From assembly GCA_025923075.1 (NCBI GenBank), contig JAICGN010000017.1, positions 1 through 56,502 of the forward strand: a DNA stretch of 56,502 nt, read 5' to 3'. The position numbers and the translations under genes were made by a program. Shown here in pieces: positions 49,377 to 56,502 of the stretch. The notes below the pieces were generated by a model that saw only the letters and a program-made list of their open reading frames with translations, had not been told where the DNA came from and did no database searches. Source of the DNA: Chitinophagaceae bacterium. Lineage in GTDB: Bacteria; Bacteroidota; Bacteroidia; Chitinophagales; Chitinophagaceae. Within the stretch, counting starts at the first letter, position 1. Each line of letters opens with the position of its first letter.

Positions 49377-52142
49377 ATGAGAAAAATAATTCTGGGATTT
49401 CTTTTCTTATTGATTGCATCGTCTGCTTTTACTCAAACACAAACCTTAAAAGGAACGTTAAGAGACACCTCGGAAAGCAGGAATCTTGTCAACACTGTTA
49501 TTTCTGTTTTAAATAAAAAAGATTCCGTGTTAGTTAAATTTGCCCGTGCCGATAAAAATGGAAATTTCACAATTGCGGGAATAAGGGAAGGCAGCTATAT
49601 CCTTTTGATCACCCATCCCTACATGGGTGATTATTTTGACAATATTGAAGTAAAAGCAGATACTCCACTGGATCTCGGTAACGTACATCTTACTCCAAAA
49701 AGCAAATTACTTGCTGAAGTGATCGTAAAAAGTGGCTCTCCTATAAAAATTAAAGGGGATACTCTTGTTTATACTGCCGATAGTTTTAAAGTCAGACCGG
49801 GTGCCAATGTTGAAGAATTATTGCGACGGCTTCCCGGTATTACAGTTGATAAAAACGGACAGATAACGGCAATGGGTGAAAGAGTCACCAAGGTACTCGT
49901 GGATGGAGAAGAATTTTTTGGCACTGATCCCGGCATTGCGACAAAAAATATCCGTGCCGATGCCGTATCGGAAGTTCAGGTCTTTGATAAAAAAAGTGAC
50001 CAGGCAGAATTCACCGGTATCGACGATGGGGTCAAGGACAAGACGATAAATCTCAAGATGAAAAAGATGGCCGGTTATTTTGGAAAAGTCGAGCTGGGTG
50101 GAGGCTTGCCGGATAAGTATGATAACGCTGCGATGCTCAATCTATTCAAGAATAAGCAAAAGCTGGCAGGTTATGGAATAATGAGCAATACAGGGCAAAC
50201 CAATCTTGACTGGCAGGATGCACAAAATTACGGTGGTGGTCCCGATAATATGACGACCGGTATGACAGATGATGGTGGGATGTATATCAGTTATTCAGGC
50301 GGTGATGACAACTACCAGGGTGGAAGAAACGGGATCCCGCAAAACTGGAATGCCGGTGTGCACTTCAGTGATAAATTCAATAATGCAAGGAACAGTTTTA
50401 ACAGCGGTTACAAGTTTTCCAAGGTCATTGCGCCGGGGACAACAAAGACTTTCTCTGAGACATTTTTACCGAACACTGCCCCGTGGAGCAGTAACAGCAC
50501 ATCTGACAACAGAACTTCAACAAATAAGCATGCCATTAACGCGACACTTGAATTTAATCTTGACTCAAACAATTCGTTGAAATGGACCTCAAGATTTAAT
50601 AATAATTCGGCTCTTGCCGAAGTTAATTATTATGCGGAAACATTGGATGAACAAGATCAATTTATCAACAACAGCACAAGAAAAAGCAAAACCAACACAG
50701 ATAAGAACAACGTAACCTCCTCTCTTCTCTGGAGACACAAATTCAAGAAATTATCAAGAACACTTTCTATCAGTACGGATTTTAACTGGAATCGCTCCAA
50801 ATCCGATGGGTTACTGTATTCGCTGAATAATTATTATGATGATGGAATATTTGATCATCGGGATACAACCGATCAGCAAAACATCAATGACAATGTCAAT
50901 AACATTACCAACACAAAAATATCATACACAGACCCCATCAAAAAAGATTTTTATGTCGAGCTTAGATATGCATTTATTTACAGCAACAGTAAAAGCGACC
51001 GCCTTACCAATGTAAAAAATATCAACGGCAAATATGAGGAGATGGTTGATTCGCTAAGCAACTTCTATGTATTTAACCGTACTCAAAACACCCCTGGCAT
51101 TCATTTTAGAATTAATAAGAAAAAGCACAACATAACTTTTGGAACTGCGGTTGATTTCAATCAGTTTGAGCAGAAAGATCTGACAAGGAACATTACCACT
51201 AATTATAATTTTGTCAATTTTATTCCAAGGGCATCTTATACTTATAAGTTCAAGCCCAGTGAAAGTATTCGTATCAATTACAACGGCTCCACCACAGCGC
51301 CTTCTCCGGAGCAGCTGCAGCCAACCCGTGTAAATACCGATCCGCTGAATGTATACGTAGGTAACCCTACGCTGAAACAATCTTTCAGGAGTAACGTTGG
51401 CGCAGGGTATAACTTTTACAATGTACTGAAAGAAAAAAACCTGTGGACCAATCTTAATTTTGGTTTTACTGACAATGCTTTTGTACAATCAAGCTTTGTT
51501 GACAGTGCCGGCAAAAGAACTTACCGCACGGTAAATGCTGACGGCAATTATAATATAAATTTTTATTCAAACTATGGCTTTAAGATTAAAGGATTCAGTT
51601 GGCGAAATGGCATAGGTCCGACCTTTAATTTGAACCGCAGCGTGGAATTTATTAATGGAGTAAAGAGCATCAATAATACAAAGCGGTATGGCCTTGAACT
51701 TTCTACAAATACTTACAAAGCCGAAAAACAAATGGTATGGCTATCAACCACCATTAGTTGGAATGATTCGAAATCATCAGTTAACTCAGCAGCCAGCGCT
51801 GACTACTGGGCAATAAGTTTAAACGGAAGCGGGAGTAAAACAATTAAGAAATTTGAAATTGGCTCAGACATTTCATTACAGTTACGGCAAAATGATCCGA
51901 GGTTTCCTGATGCCAATAGTTTTACAACATGGAACGGATTTATCACTAAGAGATTTTTTAAAGAAAACCAATTTGAGCTGAAGCTCCAGGTATATGACAT
52001 TCTGAATGAGAACAGGGGTTACAACAGGAATTTTAGCACCTACAGCTTCACAGAAACTTATTATGAAACGCTCAAACGATTCTGGTTGCTGACAGCCACC
52101 TGGAATATTTCAAAGAATGGTAAGCCAGCCAAAATGTTTTAA
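49377..52142 (+). CDS. TonB-receptor-like outer-membrane protein (OMP_b-brl_3)
   Basis: 921 residues from ATG 49377, the start of a signal peptide (RKIILGFLFLLIASSAFTQ). A carboxypeptidase-regulatory-like domain (about 22-110, TLKGTLRDTSE) is followed by a plug-like domain (VEELLRRLPGITVDKNGQITAMGERV) and a long barrel domain of the OMP_b-brl_3 type. There is no clear TonB box. It is co-transcribed with a GLPGLI-family gene 17 bases downstream, a known pairing in Bacteroidota. Role: uptake or signalling of an unknown ligand. Confidence 0.85.
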   Translation: MRKIILGFLFLLIASSAFTQTQTLKGTLRDTSESRNLVNTVISVLNKKDSVLVKFARADKNGNFTIAGIREGSYILLITHPYMGDYFDNIEVKADTPLDLGNVHLTPKSKLLAEVIVKSGSPIKIKGDTLVYTADSFKVRPGANVEELLRRLPGITVDKNGQITAMGERVTKVLVDGEEFFGTDPGIATKNIRADAVSEVQVFDKKSDQAEFTGIDDGVKDKTINLKMKKMAGYFGKVELGGGLPDKYDNAAMLNLFKNKQKLAGYGIMSNTGQTNLDWQDAQNYGGGPDNMTTGMTDDGGMYISYSGGDDNYQGGRNGIPQNWNAGVHFSDKFNNARNSFNSGYKFSKVIAPGTTKTFSETFLPNTAPWSSNSTSDNRTSTNKHAINATLEFNLDSNNSLKWTSRFNNNSALAEVNYYAETLDEQDQFINNSTRKSKTNTDKNNVTSSLLWRHKFKKLSRTLSISTDFNWNRSKSDGLLYSLNNYYDDGIFDHRDTTDQQNINDNVNNITNTKISYTDPIKKDFYVELRYAFIYSNSKSDRLTNVKNINGKYEEMVDSLSNFYVFNRTQNTPGIHFRINKKKHNITFGTAVDFNQFEQKDLTRNITTNYNFVNFIPRASYTYKFKPSESIRINYNGSTTAPSPEQLQPTRVNTDPLNVYVGNPTLKQSFRSNVGAGYNFYNVLKEKNLWTNLNFGFTDNAFVQSSFVDSAGKRTYRTVNADGNYNINFYSNYGFKIKGFSWRNGIGPTFNLNRSVEFINGVKSINNTKRYGLELSTNTYKAEKQMVWLSTTISWNDSKSSVNSAASADYWAISLNGSGSKTIKKFEIGSDISLQLRQNDPRFPDANSFTTWNGFITKRFFKENQFELKLQVYDILNENRGYNRNFSTYSFTETYYETLKRFWLLTATWNISKNGKPAKMF

Positions 52143-52159
52143 TTATTAAATTTGTTCTG

Positions 52160-52888
52160 ATGAAAAAGATATTTTTTTCAATAGTGCTACTCTCAACTTT
52201 TTCGGCAACTGCACAGCAGTTTATCAACAGCGGTATGATCGAATATGAAGTGAGGATAAATAATCACCGGATGTTTGGGGATGGTTTTTGGGCAGAGATG
52301 TTTAAGGACAAAATGCCACAGTTCTCCACTACATATTACCGCCTGACATTTAATGATAATAAAACTGTTTACAAATTTGACCGCCTGAACGAAAAAGATA
52401 AATTACCATGGGGATCTAACAATGCAGAAGAAAATATATGGTACAATGATTTCAATACTTCTACACGGGTAAACCAAAAGTTTGTTTTTGACCAGACCTA
52501 TATTCTTACAGATTCATTAATGAAATTGGATTGGAAACTTGTGCCGAATGAAACCCGGGAGATTGCCGGCTTTGTTTGCAGAAAAGCACAGGCCATCATA
52601 TTTGACAGTGTTTATGTGTTTGCCTTTTATACTGATGAAATAACGGTAAGTGGTGGCCCAATGGGTATTCATGGTTTACCCGGAATGATACTGGGCATCA
52701 CCATTCCAAGAATGTTTACAAGCTGGATCGCTACAAAATTGCAGGTGAATGGAGTAAATACAAATATTATTGCAGCACCAACAAAAGGAAAAAAGAAACC
52801 GGCGGCAGAACTAAAGCAATCAGTTGAAAAAGCGACAAAGGATTGGGGAACCTGGGGTCGTCAATCGGTCTGGAATATCTTTATCTGA
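52160..52888 (+). CDS. GLPGLI-family protein
   Basis: 242 residues with a signal peptide (KKIFFSIVLLSTFSATAQ). The family motif GPMGIHGLPGMI is at residues 166-177. The beta-rich body (IEYEVRINNHRMF, TYYRLTFNDNKTVYKF) also fits. GLPGLI proteins are periplasmic or surface proteins of unknown function, usually next to OMP_b-brl_3 genes as here. Confidence 0.88.
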   Translation: MKKIFFSIVLLSTFSATAQQFINSGMIEYEVRINNHRMFGDGFWAEMFKDKMPQFSTTYYRLTFNDNKTVYKFDRLNEKDKLPWGSNNAEENIWYNDFNTSTRVNQKFVFDQTYILTDSLMKLDWKLVPNETREIAGFVCRKAQAIIFDSVYVFAFYTDEITVSGGPMGIHGLPGMILGITIPRMFTSWIATKLQVNGVNTNIIAAPTKGKKKPAAELKQSVEKATKDWGTWGRQSVWNIFI

Positions 52889-52889
52889 C

Positions 52890-54743
52890 CTATTTCTTCA
52901 ATTCCATTACTAATAAATATTTTTCCCCGATCGTCAGCTTTGGTTCAAGGTTAAACGTAACTCCTGTTGCCACGTCGTATGCTTTGGTATATCCATGCAT
53001 GCGTTCAGCAAATCTTGAAAGATCAATTGTTGCTGCTTGATTCCCGGTATTCATTACGCACATAATAGTCTGCTTCGCATCATAACGAAAATAGACATAT
53101 ACTCCGTTAACAGGAAGGTATTGCATTAGTTTGCCGGTAGTAATGGCTGAAGAGTTTTTTCTGAAGTTGGCAAATCTCCTGAGGTATTGAAAAATATTGT
53201 CTTCTTTTACAGTTCTCCCCTCTTTGGTAAATTTATTTTTCCTGTCTTCTGTCCAGCCGCCCTTAAAATCCAGTCTGACATTTCCGTCGGGGTTTGTAAA
53301 CCCGGTCATTAAGATTTCATCACCATAATATAGTTGAGGGATTCCGCGAAAAGTCATCAACCATGCTAATGCCATTTTATATTTTGCAGTATCCTCGTCT
53401 ATTACTGAATAAAAACGTGCAATATCATGATTGCCTAGAAAAATTACTTCACGCATCGGGTCTTTGTAAACAAAATCCTGCGCTGTTGTCGTGTAAAGTT
53501 TATTGACACCCTCAGTCCATCCGAATGATTCCTTTAATGCCGGTTGAATTCCGTAAAATAATAATTGGAAGTCTGTGGTACCCTGCAAATTGCTTTTGAA
53601 CGGTATATTGAAATTATTCTGGCACAAATAGCTTTGATTCAAAACACCATGTACCCAGGTTTCGCCAAACATCGTCAGCTTTGGATATTCATCCGTCAAT
53701 GCTTTGTTACAACGGTTCATAAAATTGAGATCGTTATAAACATAAGTATCTATTCTCCATCCATCCACTCCAAATTCCTCAACAGACCAGATCGCATGCT
53801 GTATCAGGTAATTTGCTACATAAGGATTGTTATGATTCATATCCGGCATCTGCCGGACGAACCAACCATCCTGCAATTGTTTTGTTTCAGAGGGTGCCGC
53901 ATAAGGATCAAAAACTGTCTGGTCCTTATAAGTGGTTTGAGTAAATGACGGCCATTGATGAAGCCAGTCTTTCATTGGGGGATCCTGTACGGTAAAATGA
54001 TATAGGCCTACATGATTGTACACAGCATCCTGTATCAGCTTCATTCCACGTTTATGTAATTCATCACTTAATTTTTTATAGGCTTCTGCCCCACCAAATC
54101 TTGGCTCAATTTTATAATGATTAGTAAATGCATAACCATGTTCGGTTCTATTTGGCATATCATTTTCGATCACTGGAGTCATCCAAACGGATGTTACACC
54201 CAGGTCTTTCAGGTAATCAAGGTGATTGATCACGCCCTGCAGATCGCCGCCGTGACGATGATAGATAGAATCACGATTCAGTGTCTGATCCCTCATGCCC
54301 GCAATGCGATCATTGGTTGAATCGCCATTACTGAAACGGTCTGGCATCAGGAGGTAAACAAGATCTTTTGATGTAACGCCTTGAGCAAATGCCGTTCCGT
54401 TTCCTCTGCGACGATTCCTCAATTCCAATAAGGCATGCTGTTCACCATTATCATTTTTCAGATGGATTTTTAGGTTGCCGGGTTTTGCAGTGGAAGAAAT
54501 CACCAAATCAAGAAAAAGATAATTCCTGTTTTCAGGTTTATGAACCTTAGTCAGCTTAACCCCGGCATAATTAATCGAAATGATATTCTCCTGGATGTTT
54601 GTTCCATACAACATGACCTGCAGTTTCGGATTCTTCATGCCTATCCACCAGTTGGCAGGGTAAATTCCATGGACTTTATATTCCTGCGAAAATGATTGCT
54701 CAATAATAAATGAGCAGACAAAAAAGAAAATTATTTTTTTCAT
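52890..54743 (-). CDS. Periplasmic GH13 amylase (cyclomaltodextrinase/SusA-like)
   Basis: 617 residues from ATG 54743, which starts a signal peptide (KKIIFFFVCSFIIEQSFSQ). An N-terminal beta-sandwich (Cyc-maltodext_N-like, about 20-120: VHGIYPANWWIGMKNPKLQVML) is followed by the GH13 barrel: DAVYNHVG, FGVDGWRIDTYVY (nucleophile Asp), MFGETWVHG (acid/base Glu) and FLGNHDIARFY. This is the neopullulanase/cyclomaltodextrinase type, which cuts alpha-glucans in the periplasm, like SusA. It starts 4 bases after the MFS stop, so the two are an operon. Confidence 0.9.
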   Translation of the reverse strand: MKKIIFFFVCSFIIEQSFSQEYKVHGIYPANWWIGMKNPKLQVMLYGTNIQENIISINYAGVKLTKVHKPENRNYLFLDLVISSTAKPGNLKIHLKNDNGEQHALLELRNRRRGNGTAFAQGVTSKDLVYLLMPDRFSNGDSTNDRIAGMRDQTLNRDSIYHRHGGDLQGVINHLDYLKDLGVTSVWMTPVIENDMPNRTEHGYAFTNHYKIEPRFGGAEAYKKLSDELHKRGMKLIQDAVYNHVGLYHFTVQDPPMKDWLHQWPSFTQTTYKDQTVFDPYAAPSETKQLQDGWFVRQMPDMNHNNPYVANYLIQHAIWSVEEFGVDGWRIDTYVYNDLNFMNRCNKALTDEYPKLTMFGETWVHGVLNQSYLCQNNFNIPFKSNLQGTTDFQLLFYGIQPALKESFGWTEGVNKLYTTTAQDFVYKDPMREVIFLGNHDIARFYSVIDEDTAKYKMALAWLMTFRGIPQLYYGDEILMTGFTNPDGNVRLDFKGGWTEDRKNKFTKEGRTVKEDNIFQYLRRFANFRKNSSAITTGKLMQYLPVNGVYVYFRYDAKQTIMCVMNTGNQAATIDLSRFAERMHGYTKAYDVATGVTFNLEPKLTIGEKYLLVMELKK

Positions 54744-54747
54744 ATTG

Positions 54748-56130
54748 CTAGACTGATCGTTGTTCAAGAATTTCCATTTCAGCAGTAACTGCGTCATCTG
54801 TCTTACCTAATTTCTTTTCTTTAATAAATAAGAAACAGATAATAGCGGCAAGAATCATGAGGAACCCCCCGACTTGTACCGCTAGCAACCGGTCATTATT
54901 CAAAAGATTATTCATTACCCATTTAAAACCTAAGGAAGCAATGATCTCAGGAAGTACAATAAAGAAATTAAAAATTCCCATGTAAATTCCTATTTTCTCG
55001 GCTGGCAATACGCCACTTAACATTGCATATGGCATTGACAGAATACTTGCCCATGCAATGCCAACGCCAGTCATACATACATATAACATGTTTTTATCGG
55101 TAACAAATGCTACACTGATAAGACCAGCTGCGCCAGCCAGCAGACAAAGACTATGTGTTACTTTTCGTCCGAGTTTATCAGCAATGAATGGTAATATAAA
55201 AGCAAAACCAAAGGTGACTACATTGTAATAAGCCAGGGTCAGTCCTGCAAAATCTCTTCCGTCACCAAAGGCTGGATCAGTATCAGACTTTGCACCAAAC
55301 ACATTATATGCCACGGCTACCGAATAATAAAACCACATCAGGAATAAACCCGGCCATGTAAAAAATTGGACAAGCGCGATGATACGCATTCGCGGTGGCA
55401 TATTTCCGACAGCAGAAAAAATTTCTCTAAAGCCGCTTCCAAAACCCCTGTTTGATTCTTTTATTTTATTCTTATAACCGAGGTCCGATGGCGGATATTC
55501 CTTTGTAGTAAACACGGTATATAAAACTGCGCTTAAAAAGAAAAACGCCCCGATATAAAATGAAAACTTAACATTATCTGCAATCACGCCTGCTGCTGCC
55601 GTGTTTTCAAGATCAAACCAATTCCGCATTAGCCATGGCAGTGCAGAAGCAATGCTGCCCCCTAATCCGATCATGAGGCTTTGCATTATAAAGCCCCTGT
55701 TAAGTTGGCTATCCGGCAACTTATCCGCAACAAATGCGCGGAAGGGTTCCATTGCCACATTGCCGAAAGTATCAAGCACCCATAATAAACCTGCTGCCAT
55801 CCACAATTGCGGGCTATGGGGCATAAAAACGAGAGCAATAGAACTCAGCACAGCACCAATAAAAAAATAGGGACGTCTTCTACCCCATTTAGGGTGCCAT
55901 GTTCTGTCACTCAGATAACCAATAATAGGTTGCACAATTAGGCCAGTGAGCGGGGCCGCTAAAAAAAGTAGAGGAATCTCATCAGCATTCGCACCCAAGA
56001 CATCATAAATGGGGCCCATATTAGCTCTTTGCAAATCCCATCCAAACTGGATCCCGAAAAAACCGACACTCATATTAACGATCTGGCTGATGCTTAACCG
56101 TGGCTTTTCACCTATGAAAGCTGTTGACAT
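54748..56130 (-). CDS. MFS transporter of the SLC45/maltoside type
   Basis: 460 residues with 12 predicted helices. GWDLQRANMGPIYDVLGA near the start, the loop LSDRTWHPKWGRRRPYF between helices 2 and 3, and AMEPFRAFVADKLP are typical of the sugar:cation symporters (SLC45/GPH-like) found in Bacteroidota next to alpha-glucan genes. It probably imports maltose or oligosaccharides made by the periplasmic amylase. It leads a two-gene transcript with that enzyme (4-base gap). Upstream are a terminator and the end of glgC. Confidence 0.88.
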   Translation of the reverse strand: MSTAFIGEKPRLSISQIVNMSVGFFGIQFGWDLQRANMGPIYDVLGANADEIPLLFLAAPLTGLIVQPIIGYLSDRTWHPKWGRRRPYFFIGAVLSSIALVFMPHSPQLWMAAGLLWVLDTFGNVAMEPFRAFVADKLPDSQLNRGFIMQSLMIGLGGSIASALPWLMRNWFDLENTAAAGVIADNVKFSFYIGAFFFLSAVLYTVFTTKEYPPSDLGYKNKIKESNRGFGSGFREIFSAVGNMPPRMRIIALVQFFTWPGLFLMWFYYSVAVAYNVFGAKSDTDPAFGDGRDFAGLTLAYYNVVTFGFAFILPFIADKLGRKVTHSLCLLAGAAGLISVAFVTDKNMLYVCMTGVGIAWASILSMPYAMLSGVLPAEKIGIYMGIFNFFIVLPEIIASLGFKWVMNNLLNNDRLLAVQVGGFLMILAAIICFLFIKEKKLGKTDDAVTAEMEILEQRSV

Positions 56131-56203
56131 ATACAGGCATTAAGTGAAGAATGTAAGCGGAAGATAGGAAGTTTATGTATTCAACACACATTTTGATCAT
56201 AAA

Positions 56204-56223
56204 AAAGGGAACCGAAGTCCCTT
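56204..56223 (-). terminator. Terminator after glgC
   Basis: AAGGGA and TCCCTT arms with a short central loop, followed on the minus strand by a T-run. It lies 23 bases past the glgC stop. Confidence 0.7.
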
Positions 56224-56245
56224 ACTTAAATTTTTTTATTTTACT

Positions 56246-56502
56246 TTAACTGATCACGAATCCATTTGGAATGATCGCTCCTTTTTTTACAACAACTATC
56301 CCATCCTTTACTGTATAAAGGGCATGGTCTTTATTTTCAAGATGAGTGCCGCCATTAATTCTTACGTCATCGCCGATCCGGACATTTTTATCTATTATCG
56401 CATTCTTAATATAGCAACGATTGCCAATACCAAGCAAAGGAATATTTCTCTCCTTAGCATGATTTATTTCCTGTATTGTTTCATAATAATCACTACCCAT
56501 CA
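56246..56502 (-). CDS. glgC: Glucose-1-phosphate adenylyltransferase, C-terminal part
   Basis: Only the last 84 codons or so are present; the frame is open at the window edge. GSDYYE is followed by the left-handed beta-helix repeats (IGNRCYIKNAIIDKNVRIGDDVRINGG) and the tail VKKGAIIPNGFVI. This is the C-terminal regulatory domain of GlgC, which makes ADP-glucose from glucose-1-phosphate and ATP. It is in the same orientation as the MFS and amylase genes but is followed by its own terminator. Confidence 0.92.
   Translation of the reverse strand, partial: MGSDYYETIQEINHAKERNIPLLGIGNRCYIKNAIIDKNVRIGDDVRINGGTHLENKDHALYTVKDGIVVVKKGAIIPNGFVIS

Overview
This window looks like a chromosomal segment from a member of the Bacteroidota, most likely the Chitinophagaceae. 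The evidence is the promoter style (TAnnTTTG -7 boxes just upstream of many starts, with few Shine-Dalgarno sequences), base composition near 40% GC by eye, and families largely restricted to this phylum: GLPGLI, DUF6089, BT_3928/DoxX, DUF3857 transglutaminase-like proteins, OMP_b-brl_3 receptors, DUF4403, DUF1599 and a DnaK ending in EEVK. Family names come from remembered motifs, not from a search. I saw no rRNA, tRNA, CRISPR array, prophage or insertion sequence with a transposase.

Layout. 1-9.9 kb: a truncated GYF-domain membrane protein, a saccharopine-dehydrogenase-like enzyme overlapping a cupin, a zinc-less sirtuin, and a leftward run (pdhA, TPR protein, ribH, LutA-like protein, EVE protein). 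8.7-17.4 kb: recF and dciA; leftward DUF1599, BT_3928, DppB-like permease and CBS genes; folP; an nrnA-like gene with an FKBP lipoprotein; ndk. 17.5-24.3 kb: three DUF3857/transglutaminase-like paralogues around a TraB/GumN lipase-like protein; only the third keeps the catalytic Cys and His. 24.3-32 kb: UbiD-family decarboxylase, two DUF6089 barrel proteins, dipeptide epimerase, and a DPE2-type 4-alpha-glucanotransferase. 32-35.4 kb: accessory stretch with small proteins (one of 51 residues), a frameshifted GIY-YIG gene, tandem inverted repeats and a HEPN-like gene. 35.5-46 kb: dnaK, DUF456, YdeI-like, AraC and two VOC genes, DUF4403, DUF3089, gtrA, argS. 46-56.5 kb: TPR protein, glgB, a TonB-receptor-like barrel with GLPGLI partner, periplasmic GH13 amylase, MFS transporter and the end of glgC.

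How the genes fit together. The malQ/DPE2-like, glgB, GH13, MFS and glgC genes form a loose alpha-glucan and glycogen set: periplasmic hydrolysis, uptake through the inner membrane, rearrangement by glucanotransferase, and storage through ADP-glucose and branching. No SusC/SusD pair is present in the window.

The most unusual signal is not a gene. The window is peppered with short interspersed elements of several sequence families, including palindromes, word-like tandem repeats and paired inverted arms. Most are intergenic, but several lie in frame inside essential-type genes (three stretches in the ubiD-family gene, two adjoining in argS), one supplies a stop codon (DUF1599) and one abuts a start codon (EVE). 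In the cleanest hairpins the two arms differ mainly by G/C exchanges.
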